A stretch of 64,000 nt of DNA from Priapulus caudatus (lineage: Eukaryota; Priapulida; Priapulimorpha; Priapulimorphida; Priapulidae): the NCBI RefSeq assembly GCF_000485595.1, contig NW_014577144.1:473479-537478 (forward strand), read 5' to 3'. Below, one piece after another: positions 14,201 through 24,420 of this stretch; positions within the stretch are counted from its first letter, which is position 1, and every line of letters starts with the position of its first letter. Under the pieces are notes generated by a model, which was not told where the DNA came from, searched no databases, and saw only the letters and a program-made list of their open reading frames with translations. A program made the translations under genes and the position numbers.

Positions 14201-17200
14201 TTCATATCATATCTGTATACTCATTGTGTAGTTGTTCATATCATATCTGTATACTCATTGTGTAGTTGTTCATATCATATCTGTATACTCATTGTGTAGT
14301 TGTTCATAGGTCTGTATACTCATTGTGTAGTTTGTTATATAATCATATCTGTATACTCATTGTGTAGTTGTTCATATGATAGCTGTATACTCATTGTGTA
14401 GTTGTTCAATATCATATGCTGTATATACTCATTGTGTAGTTGTCATATATCATATCTGTATAGCTGCATTTGTGTAGTTTGTTGCATATATCTGTATACT
14501 CATTGTGTAGTTTTTCATATCATTATCTGTAATACTCATTGTGTAGTTGTTCGATTCATCATATGTATACTGCATTGTGTAGCAGTTGTTCATATCATAA
14601 TCTGATATCTCATTGTGTATAGTTGTTCATAGGATCATTGTATACCTCATTGTGTAGGTTGTTCATGATCCATATCTGTCATACTCATGTGTGTAGTTGT
14701 TGCATATATTCCTGATTCCGATTTGTTGCAATCAATGTATACTATTGTGTAGTTGTTCATATTGTCTGTATACTGAATTGTGTCGTTTGTCATATGCATC
14801 ATATCCGTATGCTCATTGTGTAGTTGTTTCATTCTATTGTTAACTCATTGTGTAGTTGTTCATATCATATCTGTGTAGCTCTTGTGTAGTTGGTTCATAA
14901 TCAATCTGTATTACTCATTTGTGTAGTTGTTCATGATCATTGATGCTGTATAGCTCCTTGTGTAGTTGTTCATAGGTCTGTATACTCATTGTGTAGTTGT
15001 TCATACTGCATATCTGTATACTATTGTGTTAGTTGTTCACAATTCATATGTGTTATATCATTTTGTAGTTGTTCATAGGTCTGTATACTCAATTGTGTAG
15101 TTGTTCATCATCATCTTGTATACTCATTGTGTAGGATTGTTCATATCATACTGTATACTCAATGTGTAGTTGTTCATTCATATCTGTATACTCATTGTGT
15201 AGTTGTTATATCATATCTGTATACTCTTGTGTAAGTTTGTTCATATCAAATATTGTATACTCATTGTGAGTTGTTTCTCAGGTCTGTATATGCATTGTGT
15301 GTTGTTCATAATATATGTATACTCACGCTGTGTACTTGTTCATATCATATCTATATACTCAGTTGTGTAGGTTGTAATATGCAATATTGTATACTTCATT
15401 GTGTAGTTGTTCATATCATATCTGTATACTCATTGTGTAGGTTGTTCATATCATATCTTGATCTCATTGTGTAGTTGTTCATATCATATATGTATACTCA
15501 TTGTGTAGTTGTTCGTATATATTGTATACCCTCATTGTGTAGATTGTTCATAGGTCTGTATACTTCACTTGTGTAGTTGTTCATATATCATTTGTAAACT
15601 CTTGTGTAGTTTGTTCATGATCTATCTGCATATACTCATTGTGTAGTTGTTCATAATCATATCTGTAACTCATTGTGTGTTGTTGCATATCATATCTGTT
15701 ATACCATTGTGTCGTTGTTCGTAATCATATTGTATTACTGCATTGTGTCGATTGTTCATGAGGCTGTATACTATTGTGTATTGTTCATTATCAGTATCTG
15801 TAATACATCATTGTGTAGGTTGTTTCATATTATATCTGTATACTCATTGTGTAGTTGTTACGTATATATGCTGTTCTCATTTGGGTGGTTGTTCATAGGT
15901 CTGATACTATTGTGTAGTTGTTCATATATATCTTGTATACTCAATTGTGGTATGTTGTTATATCATATCTGTTATACTCATATGTGTAGTTGTCATATAC
16001 ATAATCTGGCTTACTCATTGTGTAGTTGTTCATATCATTATCTGTATACTCATTGGTGTATGTTCATTCATGATCTGTATACTTCATTGTGTAGTTGGTT
16101 CATATGGTCTGTATACTCATTGTGGTAGTTGTTCAATATACTCTGTATACTGCATTGTGGTAGTTGTCATATCGAATATCTGTATACTCCATTGTGCTAG
16201 TTGTTCAATCATATTGATCTCATTGTGGTAGTTGTTCATATCATATCGCTGTATACTCATTGTGTAGGTTTGTTCATGATATATCTTGTATACTCATTGT
16301 GGGTAGTTTGTTTTGCATGATCATATCTGTATATCATATGTGTAGTTGTTATATATATCTGTGTACTCATTTGTTGTAGTTGTTATATCATTATCTGTAT
16401 ACCTCATTGTGTAGTTGTTTATATATTGTAATACTCATTGTGTAGTTGTTCATGAGGTCCTGTATCAGGCCTAAAAATTACTTTTTTTTTTAGCGAGAGC
16501 TCTTTTTTGATTTTGTAATGAAAGAAAGAAGCTCTCGTAATTTTTTTACTGGGGAGCTATTTAGCTTGGCCAGAGCTACTTTTTCGATAGGCATGATTTT
16601 GTTAAAATTATTTTTATAATTTTGATGCACTGCTCTAATATCATTCATGCGCTTCAGGCGTACGGATCAGCACCAGTATCAGACATAGTGGTTTTAAGAT
16701 CGGCAACCATTACATTTCGTAGATTTTTTTTTTATCTCAGTTCATCTCGAGCTAAGAAACCAATGCACATTCTTATTCAATTTCATTCACACAGACGACA
16801 TCACTAACAGTACACATAGTCAGGTAACATGACAAAAGAACAGGAAATCAGATTATACTCATGGTAATGATGGTATGGTTTATTTTCAAGTTTTTTTTTT
16901 ACTTCATTTCTTTTCATTTTAACTTCTTTTGTTACATCGACTAGAGCAAGTTCAGAACTTACAGAGTCGAGTTCTTAGTTACTTTGAGTATTGTTAAAAG
17001 ACTTGTACTGGCTCTCTAGGAATGGCGGGAGTTTCTGGGAAGGTTTAATTTCGTATTTTCTCTCCCCGTCGCACGGTATCCCGACGCATTAGTCAATGCT
17101 GCCTGACAACCGCAAAGTTACAAGTGCCTAGAATCTTTTAAGTATATAGAGTTTGCTTGCTATCTAGATATCTAACTGAGATAAAATAGTTACTTTCTAC

Positions 17201-18013
17201 CAATCAGTGACGGAATTCAGTAACAGTTCTTTGGTTACGCGCGTGTCTGGTGTCACTGGTCGTGCCCCACTCCCAGATATTTAACGCCCTGGCGATATAA
17301 AAACTATGTTAATGCCCGCAAAAACTTGTGGGCTGGGCTCCGGGTCGGAATAATTTCTAACTGCTGCCGGCGGCAGCGGGAGCGATTTTTTCTGGGTATC
17401 TTCCAAGAATTTTCGCTCTCGTAATTGTTGTTAGCAGAGCCGCTTTGAAAGCTGACGGGAGGAAACTGCTTGCCGTCCGTGGTATTTTTTTTGCTGGTCG
17501 TACTCATGTGTGTAGTTGTTCATTGATCATATCTGTATACTATTGTGTAGTTTGTTTCATATCATATCTTGTATGCTGAATTGTGTAGTTGTTCATATTC
17601 ATTCTGTATACTCATTGTGTAGTTGTTCATAGGTCTTATACTCATGTGTAGTTGTTCATATCATTCTGTATACTCATTGTGTAGTTGTTCATATCATATC
17701 TGTATACTCATTGTGTAGTTGTTCATATCATATCTGTATACTCATTGTGTAGTTGTTCATATCATATCTGTATACTCATTGTGTAGTTGTTCATATCAGT
17801 GTGTTAGTTAGTAGCTGCATGTAATGATCTGTTTCAGATATGCCCAGGACTGGCCATGAGAAGACTCTGGTAGTATCCTGTGAGGATGACAGAGGGCACT
17901 GCGAGACTGCACTAAATAACGACATTCCCGTTGTTGGAGCAGAGTTCATCTTATCGGGAATTCTCCAGTATGAAGTCGACATCACGAGATATCCTTTTAC
18001 GCTGCCAAACTAA
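462..18013 (+). CDS. MDC1: MDC1, mediator of DNA damage checkpoint 1 (5' partial)
   Basis: MDC1 is a nuclear scaffold. It binds phosphorylated histone H2AX at DNA breaks and recruits ATM, NBS1 and RNF8. Visible exons: 462-528, 724-872, 1381-1473, 1739-1873, 2575-2761, 3142-3299, 3687-5468, 5847-6071, 6830-9889, 10401-10505, 10885-11052, 11349-11517, 11721-11912, 17838-18013 (TAA). Phases agree throughout: 6666 coding bases, 2221 residues, against about 2089 for the human protein. The order is FHA (residues 1-103), TQxF/TQAY arrays, basic repeat-rich middle, then tandem BRCT (2028-2221). The FHA keeps IGR, LSKQH and the GSxN Asn. BRCT1 keeps the Thr of LFTG and the Arg/Lys of VRRTSKF, which in human MDC1 contact the H2AX phosphoserine tail. 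The linker ends in VTPGVVPTP, as in vertebrates. Acidic SETD and SDETDE stretches resemble the SDT motifs that bind NBS1. The initiator methionine is not visible. Confidence 0.95.
1999..2514. mobile_element. Non-autonomous DNA element with 'ccttgaaaagtcc' repeats
   Basis: The stretch lies in MDC1 intron 4. It is bounded by inverted ACATGGTTC (1999-2007) and GAACCATGT (2506-2514). Both ends are rich in the direct motif CCTTGAAAAGTCCTTGAA. Related stretches occur at 38358-38478 and 40021-40108, both ending in 'gtgggaacc'. This suggests one family with at least three copies in the window. Confidence 0.5.
3363..3590. repeat. CT-rich microsatellite tract in MDC1 intron 6
   Basis: A long imperfect (CT)n/(CTCTGTCTC)n tract lies between the exons ending at 3299 and starting at 3687. 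It is open in several frames only because of its composition. It could act as an extended polypyrimidine tract for the acceptor at 3686. Confidence 0.9.
4542..4775 (+). repeat. MDC1: 36-bp coding array: six TQDF units plus one TQMF in MDC1
   Basis: Six units of 12 codons (pattern VETQDFGNGDLV) are followed by VETQMF, at visible residues 549-626. Each unit carries an S/TQ site followed by an aromatic residue at +3 from Thr. That is the TQxF motif, which ATM phosphorylates and the RNF8 FHA domain binds in human MDC1, where there are four such motifs. Three units are identical in DNA, so expansion is recent or homogenised. Confidence 0.95.
4875..5204 (+). repeat. MDC1: 33-bp coding array, ten ETGAATAGTVV-type units in MDC1
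   Basis: There are exactly ten units of 11 codons (ETGAATAGTVV and variants such as EKGAATAGTVV and ETDAATDSTVV), all in frame, at visible residues 660-769. They lack TQ sites and look like a low-complexity Ala/Thr spacer between the TQDF array and the acidic end of the exon. No function can be read from them. Confidence 0.9.
5934..6071 (+). repeat. MDC1: 36-bp coding array: four TQAY units in MDC1
   Basis: Exon 8 (5847-6071) carries three full 12-codon units (ETQAYGAATGDT) and a fourth of ten codons (ETQAYGFDTE) that ends at the splice donor. The TQAY motif has Tyr at +3 from Thr. The RNF8 FHA domain tolerates Phe or Tyr at this position. Single further TQAY motifs occur at the end of exon 7 (TQAYSTEND) and across the exon 4/5 junction (LQPTQ + AYAS). 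A TQAF lies near the start of exon 6. Confidence 0.9.
6395..6830 (+). other. Rest of MDC1 intron 8
   Basis: This intronic stretch shows a weak relative of the 'cttgaaaagtcc' element around 6400-6480 (gagtttttaaaagtcttgg). It ends in the acceptor gtcttacag before the large repeat exon. Nothing else is recognisable. Confidence 0.4.
6830..9889 (+). other. MDC1: Large basic repeat exon of MDC1 (PST-like region)
   Basis: One exon of 1020 codons (visible residues 933-1952) has no folded domain that I can see. It contains a degenerate array of about 17 residues around 7720-8100 (SQEEVPARRTRRSNVAE type) and a regular array at 8660-9205. RGRK/RGRR/TRGR clusters recur throughout, and SQ sites are frequent. 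In human MDC1 the equivalent place is held by the Pro-Ser-Thr repeats, which also contain RGR-type basic clusters and bind chromatin. The equivalence is by position and composition, not by alignment. Confidence 0.75.
8660..9205 (+). repeat. MDC1: 93/87-bp coding array with SQ and RGRR motifs in MDC1
   Basis: Six consecutive units of 31, 29, 31, 29, 31 and 31 codons fill exactly 182 codons. Each reads TSEAESQES, then ASRGRRTLESRE, then AGRP. The short units lack two codons after SQES. One unit has RGSR instead of RGRR. Every unit contains one SQ site (ATM/ATR/DNA-PK consensus) and one AT-hook-like RGRR patch. Confidence 0.9.
10885..11912 (+). other. MDC1: BRCT1 and BRCT linker exons of MDC1
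   Basis: Exons 10885-11052, 11349-11517 and 11721-11912 encode KPRVLFTGIV, then LGGEVVD, HLVTDKVRRTSKFLC and PIVNRKWLENS. These are followed by the linker GLFTGYNIHVTPG and QMGEIIECAGG. BRCT1 has the Trp of the last helix (KWLE) and the GG turn. Thr2034 and Lys2072 (visible numbering) correspond to the phosphate contacts of human MDC1. BRCT2 is completed by the exon 17838-18013. Confidence 0.92.
11195..11292. repeat. (CA)n microsatellite in MDC1 intron 11
   Basis: This is an almost uninterrupted CA dinucleotide run of about 95 bases between BRCT1 exons. Confidence 0.97.
11975..16464. repeat. 34-bp minisatellite filling MDC1 intron 13
   Basis: The unit is CTGTATACTCATTGTGTAG followed by TTGTTCATATCATAT (34 bp). 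It runs for about 4.5 kb and resumes at 17501-17797 after an insertion, giving roughly 140 copies. Copies at 14110-14300 and 17690-17795 are almost identical. Most others carry scattered single-base insertions or losses, frequently an extra G, as uncorrected long reads would. There are no unique spacers, so it is not a CRISPR array. Short open frames in it are artefacts of the repeat. Confidence 0.95.
16465..17500. mobile_element. Unknown 1.04-kb insertion inside the minisatellite
   Basis: The array stops at ..CCTGTA and resumes at TACTCAT.., so 1036 bases are inserted at a TA step of the unit. The inserted DNA is not related to the satellite. It has a hairpin near the left end (CGAGAGCTC.. 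with AAGCTCTCG, 16490-16535). The motif GCTCTCGTAATT occurs near both ends (about 16530 and 17413). I find no coding capacity and no clear terminal inverted repeat. It is probably a non-autonomous element or a captured fragment. Confidence 0.5.
17501..17797. repeat. Second block of the 34-bp minisatellite
   Basis: This continues the same array after the insertion. The last four or five units before 17797 are perfect. The real splice acceptor (gatctgtttcag) for the final MDC1 exon follows 40 bases later. Confidence 0.95.
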
Positions 18014-18300
18014 CCATGACCGTGACTATGTCTGAGATTGTGACTATGAGTATGACATAGTCACAATCTCAGACATAGTCATGGTATGTTTCAGGTTGTG
18101 ACTGTGTCGGACATTGTGACCGTGTCTGAGATTGTGACTGTGTTTGAGATTGTGACTGTGTCCTTCATTGTGACTGTGTCTGAGATTGTGACTCTATCCT
18201 TCATTGTGACTGTGTCTGAGATTGTGACTGTATGCTGGATCCTGACTGTGCCCGAGATTGAGTGTGTGACACCACGACTGCTTGAGACTGTGACCATGTT
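18014..18300 (+). repeat. MDC1 3' UTR hairpin and 18-bp repeats
   Basis: The segments 18023-18048 and 18056-18081 are perfect reverse complements of 26 bases with a 7-base loop. They begin ten bases after the MDC1 stop codon. From about 18090 to 18260 follow roughly nine copies of an 18-base unit (TGTCTGAGATTGTGACTG and variants). The hairpin arms are made of the same unit, so the hairpin probably arose by inversion of one repeat. Confidence 0.85.
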
Positions 18301-20182
18301 ATAAATAATCAGTGCTATGATATTTTCTGAAATGTGCACATTATGTTTCCATGTGTATTGGGAAGTTCTACCATATGTTTGAACTGCAGCATTCTATACA
18401 AGTAGGTATGTAAAATTTATGTAAAATTAAAATTTACATGGTATGGTCAGACATGAACAGCTATGCACCTTAACAGCAGTGCACCTTTTCGTTGTTCAAT
18501 GAAGCATCTACCAGAGAGAAACTCCCCAGAGGCAGGGTTTCCCAGGCTCGTAGCAAGAGCAGAAAGTAAGGTCGCTGTGGAGGCCACAAGGTCATGGAGG
18601 TCAACTGGCAGTTTTTATTCTGTAGAATGCTGACATGAAACCTTCGGTGTGCATGAACTTATTTTATGTAAGAGTATATTTTAGGGTCTTTTCGATAAAC
18701 CAGTGTTGATGGGTTCATTGGATGCTGCACAAGGCCGCCAGCCAAGATGCTGTTGGAGCCGAAGATCACGTGTGATTTTCATCTCTCCTTGAGTTAGGTG
18801 CACGTCTACAGGGTATCTGCACTAGATGAGAGGATGGCTTCCCGGTGTTGACATCGGAAATTTACCTGTCTTGCCATTTCATTTATGAAAATGACATTTT
18901 TTATGACATATACACTTGTTTGTTTACTTATATATAGCTTAGTCAAGTGCTATGTTTAATTACATTTAGTAAGCGTACAGCACTTGGCAAGCGTGAGCAT
19001 TATGTTACCGACATCTCTCTGTCCAACGTCATAATCTAACAAATTAGTCACAATGCACTGTTCGGCGGCAGGCCAGTGTTAGTGATAGAGAGTCAGCTGA
19101 GGTAGCTTACTCCGCACTCTTTCCTTATAGTTAACAAGCAACAGCAGTTGTGGTAAGCTGCAGAAGCAGGTGGACTAAATAGAATAAAAGCCATGCATTA
19201 TTCATAATCACGTATATTCCTTTATTCGTAGACCTTCAATTGTTTAGTGTCAGTGAAATCGTGTCAAATATCAGAACGCTGTCATAAGTATTCATAGTGT
19301 AGATTATAATTTTATACTAAGAGAGGACTTTATTTTCCTTACGTTAGCTTGAATTGGAAACCATTAATGGCACATAATGTGTATAGTTGAATGTTTAGTA
19401 ACGAAGAATGTAACAAGTCTTTTAGAAAGGATATTGTTTTCCTGTCAATTCTCTGTACAAATGTACATCTGTATAGGAATGCATCATGCTGCTTTAGTTT
19501 TGCATAATCGGGTAACGTCAATAAAAATATTGATTGATACCCATTACGTGTATATTCCAAGAAAATGGAAGTAAAATTAGATGAAATAAATTTTTCAGAA
19601 GACGTCTTCTTTCATAATCTTTATTATCGCTTTGTTTACATGAAAGCTGCTGATTTTCTTTGCAGCACATGTTCACACTACATCAGGTAAATGTACCTGC
19701 CGTGTCAAGTTCACATCATCGCACACCTTATGCAAATATTAAACCTATTGGTTCGTGTTTGCATGAGGTCTCCATTGTTTCCTTCTCATTGCTACAAAAG
19801 TACAGCTCGCAAAACTTACTCATCAACTGGTATATAGACAATTTGTGCTTTCCCAATAACTACAATGCATACTTGCAGTGCAAACCCCACTGCAGGTTAA
19901 CTTGCCTACCAAACAATAAGCAGGGTTTCAGCAATGACTGTATGTTTCTTTGAGAAAATGCAAGTTTTCAACACTGCATAACGTCACAGCATCCATTGAA
20001 TTGACGCATGCAATACCGACAGTTCTACTGCCAACGTTTGATGTTGGAACACAACACATGGTAAATCCCAAAATAAGTTACACAGATGGACAACACAAGC
20101 CATCTGTGACCACCCGCTGTGTGTCAGTTTCCATTGCTATGTCTTGTGGTAAAAGAACTGTCTACCTGCACCCATGTGGCTA
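18301..20182. other. Tail-to-tail interval between MDC1 and PSMB2
   Basis: No gene is recognised. An AATAAA on the plus strand at 19183-19188 and its counterpart on the minus strand (TTTATT near 19213 and 19620) could be the polyadenylation signals of the two converging genes. This is inference from position. The rest is unique AT-rich sequence. Confidence 0.35.
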
Positions 20183-22315
20183 CTAAGACATGGGGCTTGC
20201 TACTGAAGTTGTCGTAGGGTAGTCGTGAATCCCAGTCTTGTCTATGACCCGTATGTGGAATGTCGGCAGACTCACAAGAAATCTGTGCTGGATCTACAGG
20301 AATGACCAAAAAGAAATTCACCTTCAAGCTAATTTTACCCCTACAAGCATTCATATGACTACGAGTCATGTTTTCTACAAGTACCACCTGGTGGCACCTC
20401 GCATCACATCCAATATGTTGTAACAGTTGCAAGACAAATGAAATGATACATGCACGCATTTATCTATAGTAAAAGTTTTGTCATATCTTCCAGTGTTTCC
20501 CCTGCATCGACACAAGCGAGGCGGGCCGCCTCGCTCAAATTCTCAGCCGCCACACAGAAATTTGTCCAACACCGCCTCACTGTTCTTCCATCACCAAACT
20601 ACACTGTATTGAACTAAAATGCAATAGCCTTATAGAATGTGTTCAGAACAGCTTAGAATGCACCAAATTGCACCTTTTTTTCACAAATTTTACAACCAGT
20701 TAACAACCTGTGGTGCTCACTTTGCTAGGACCTCTACACGCACATACACCCCCCCTCGAAAAAAATTACCACCTCAGACGTTTTTGGCCAGGGGAAACAG
20801 TGTCTTCTACATTGCAGCTACTATTACATGCACACAGCCAGTAAAAACTCACCTCATCTATACATTTGTTGACCAGTATCAGAGCTTCTTCTTTTGACAT
20901 ATCTGAAACAAGACATGGTAATAATTCATGCATATGCTACATAAATTCATAGAACCACTATTCAGATGCATGCCATAATAATTACACTCGGTGATGGATT
21001 ACAGCTAAAACTTTCTTGCTCACGTGAACCTCAAAAATCTCCGTTGATCCGTATTTCCACATTCCCGCTTCCATGTCAACTCCCTGTGCAATCTACTTAC
21101 CAGGTTTGTAGTATCTGTCCATGATGCTGAGGGAGAAGAATGAGCCATAACCGTGTATGCCATACGGCACTTTCTGCATAGATGCCAAGTAGTCGAGTAT
21201 GTACAGGGATGCGCCTTGCTCCTCGTCATAGCCAGCTAGCAGCAGGTTAACCATGTAGGCATTCTGAAAGCACAAATTCGTGAATGTTTGGAAGTCACCT
21301 TATTTCCTTTAAATCCTGTCTGTATTATTTCTATTACACGTGATACTTGAATATAATATGTGTGTGTACGCGTGTACGTGTGTGTTATGATACCATTCCA
21401 GATTCTGTTTGTATATGTTATTACTTATTACTATTAGTCTATCTACAAGCACTATCAAGTCTTACCCTGCTACGCAACGAGTCTGCCATTGTTTTCCGTG
21501 TGAAGTTAGCAGCAGCAATTGGACTCAAATCATATCCTGAAATTAACAAGGACCAACACCACATTATTTCATGGACAATAATGATCTAGTTTTACAAAAG
21601 ATAAATTATAATGAAGTCAAAATCAATGCTACAATGTTATGGTTTTTTTATGGTGCTGAACTTTATTAGTCATTAATCATTACACTGTTTACACACAATT
21701 ATGCACAGTTGATATCTACGGTTCATTCTCACCGCAAACACCAACCATGCTACTGAGTACTGTGGCAACGCACCATTTCGCATCTTGTACAGCTGTATGT
21801 TGCGTGCAATGTATTCTGCAAACTCCACTGTATCACCGGATTCTCCTGTGACCATCAGTGCCATTTTTGGACCGATCTTAAATAACTTGTCATGATCTGT
21901 AAACAAGTGTAATATTATATTAATTATTATTAATATTAATAATAAGTCATGTCACATGTGAACAAAATCGAAATGTGAAATTTAGTGATTCACCGTAGGC
22001 GTAGAATGTCCACGAATCTCGATGTAAAAACGTCTTTGCAGTTTGCACTGATCGAATTAGGATGCAAGCTGGTAAGCACTCATATAGAACAAACACATTT
22101 GTAAAACGCATACTCAGTCAGTTGAACTTTATACATACTATAAGTATTACTATTACTATTAGTATTAGTACTATTACTAACATAGTAAAGCTAGGGCCCT
22201 ACTCGCCGAAAGCTGAAAACTCACCTCTCTTCATGACCACAATACTTCGTGCCGATGTTGTATCGGATGCACAAAGAACAAAGTCTTTACCACAGATACC
22301 GATTACACATTCCAT
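20183..22315 (-). CDS. PSMB2: PSMB2, 20S proteasome subunit beta type-2 (beta-4)
   Basis: PSMB2 is a non-catalytic beta subunit of the 20S core proteasome. Exons on the minus strand are 22225-22315 (ATG at 22315), 21774-21896, 21466-21536, 21101-21263, 20853-20902 and 20183-20293 (stop). Phases agree, and the total is 609 bases or 202 residues, against 201 in human. It starts [18 protein letters not shown] without a propeptide or catalytic Thr1, as expected. Family blocks are [63 protein letters not shown] and [16 protein letters not shown]. It is complete. A MITE copy (20491-20802) sits in its last intron. Confidence 0.97.
20491..20802. mobile_element. MITE, CAGTGTTTCCCCTG family, copy 1
   Basis: Terminal inverted repeats CAGTGTTTCCCCTG and CAGGGGAAACAGTG flank 312 bases. 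The flanking 5 bases are TCTTC on both sides (20486-20490 and 20803-20807), a likely target-site duplication. Copy 2 at 23458-23707 shares the inner sequence (CAAATTCTCAGCCGCCACAC). It lies in the last intron of PSMB2. Confidence 0.85.
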
Positions 22316-23457
22316 TTGTGCTATATATTGTTATTCTAGCGCATATAAAACTATTTCGTCTGACTGATATCTACGAAGACTTGTATAGTGAATTATTTAT
22401 TTGTAAACCTAGTGCGAAATGCGAATCTATGAATCAGCAAGTTTTGTCATGCATCTCTCTGGACCGCAGGAAACGTAGCGGCGTGAATACAATTTGTTAA
22501 AATAAAATTTAAAATATGACTTTACACTAACAAGAACAAATATATGTGCAATAAAACGCGTAAATATAAACTTAATTTGAGATTTTATTTCATATGTCTA
22601 GGAGAAGCGAATATGTAGAAAATAGGCAAGTTAAAATGTGGTCACGTGACCAGTTTGAACTCGGGCTTGACTGTCTATGAAGGAATATTGAACATTCAAG
22701 GCATTCCATTTGTTTCTGACAGGTTTGTGCAATTCAATCATAAGTAGCAGAAAGTATAAACTTGTTTAAAAATTGAAATTACGATTAGAAACAAATTTCC
22801 TGTTTCTGTGAACGTAGTTTAAAGTAAATGGCTGCGTACTCTACCTTGGTTGAGTAAATCTAGGGAGGTCGCGATAGTCACAGTGTATAGTGCGTGTGGG
22901 ACGCCGTGTACAACTAAACCTAGGGCCTAATGTGTGAGTCATGTCTGGTGATTAATACTCAACCTAGATTATAAAATATTAGCCACATCAGTTGAGCATG
23001 TACGTGTTGTGCCATTGTTATGCGATATTCTATTAGTATTACACACCCAGTATCAGTATCGCGCACACGGCACAGCTCCTCATTTCACATTTGTATAATT
23101 AATTACAGCCGTAGCAGTTCATTAATTGCACGTAGCTAAGTTACCCATTGTAGCCTACGCCTACTACCGATGTTATAGGAATGAGTACAGTACAGTAAAA
23201 TATCGTATAACCATGTCCGTGGTAATGATCCCACCAGAAACCATCATATATATTCCTAATTAATGCAATTACTGAATTAGCACTATAAATATAATAAAGT
23301 ACAGTAATTACTTGCTCAAGAGATGATCTGTTACAAAACCGCTAGAGCCAGAGAAAATTGTAATTTTTCATATTAACATTTCACTTTTCATATTAATAAA
23401 TAATAATTTCAAGAACATTTTGGTTCATAAATGCCAATATTCAATTCATACACAGGT

Positions 23458-23707
23458 CAGTGTTTCCCCTGCATTGACACAAGCGAGGTGGGCTGCCCTG
23501 CTCAAATTCTCAGCCGCCACACAGAAATTTGTCCAAAATACTGCCCTGCTGACGAAAATCTGTGTTCTTCCATCAATAAACTACAACATAGCTTAGAATG
23601 AACCAAATTGCACCATTTTTTCAAAAACTTGAAAATCTTGCTGTGCTTGCTTTGCTAGGACCTCGAAACGCGCACACCAACAAAAATTTTGGCCAGGGGA
23701 AACACTG
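23458..23707. mobile_element. MITE, CAGTGTTTCCCCTG family, copy 2
   Basis: The ends are CAGTGTTTCCCCTG and CAGGGGAAACACTG. The flanks CAGGT and CAGTT match in four of five bases. It is shorter than copy 1 by about 60 bases and diverged in the middle. Confidence 0.8.
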
Positions 23708-23877
23708 CAGTTAATTCATTAACATTAGTGATAACAGAGATTGAATTTGACGACGGCAACTGACGGCATTTGCCGCCGGAACATATTGATTTGCCGTCAG
23801 AGGTAGTCTGTATCGGCGGCAAGTAAATGCCGTTGTACACAAAATATACACACAAGTACAAACAGTCGCCCTATCCC

Positions 23878-23907
23878 TATCCTTAACCCTAACCCTAACC
23901 CTAACAC
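23878..23907. repeat. Interstitial telomere-type tract (CCCTAA)n
   Basis: About four units of CCCTAA follow degenerate CCCTAT units. A shorter run is at 24507-24520 and the complementary strand form at 42198-42220. The TTAGGG telomere motif is typical of most animals outside arthropods and nematodes. Confidence 0.8.
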
Positions 23908-24253
23908 TAACTCAAAACCGACTCGGCTATCTAATATACGCGTGTCAGAGTACCAATCTATGGTGTATAACCTTTCGTAGTGATGCGCAACAATGCTTGG
24001 GCGAATAGCACCACCGAACTATAGTATCCACGTATATATATATCGTGGATATTCGTCCGAGCATCGGATACTTATATACACAAAATATACACACAAGTAC
24101 AAACAGTCACCCTATCCCACGGAATAGTAATAATCACTACGGTTCAGTGTGATTTTACGACTAGTATTTTGTATATATTCTTCATGTTTTCAATGTTTGT
24201 CGATTACTAAGTCACTGTGCAATTTAAATCAGAAACCTGTGTATGCTGCTGAG

Positions 24254-24420
24254 CAGTGGAAAAAATACACGGGGCTTTGGGCGATTTGGCCCCCGAAATG
24301 CCAAAAAGAGCCCCCGTAAATTTGCATAGAGTTCAATGCAAACCAAATTTTAGAGTGCTATTTTCATCCACGCAAGCTTGAAAAGTAGCCCCCGAAAAAT
24401 AAATTATATTTTTTTCCCTG
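24254..24420. mobile_element. hAT-like MITE with 8-bp target duplication
   Basis: The 167-base element begins CAGTGGAAAAAA and ends TTTTTTCCCTG. It is flanked on both sides by CTGCTGAG (24246-24253 and 24421-24428). An 8-bp duplication and CAG/CTG-type ends are typical of the hAT superfamily. It contains CCCCCGAAA/GGGGGCT-type internal repeats and has no coding capacity. Confidence 0.8.

Noticed and set aside
12000-16231. Several 60-150 codon frames in the 34-bp array
   Set aside because: They follow the repeat unit and shift with every indel. No protein family is recognisable.
11975-17797. CRISPR-like array
   Set aside because: Units are contiguous without unique spacers, and the sequence is clearly animal DNA.
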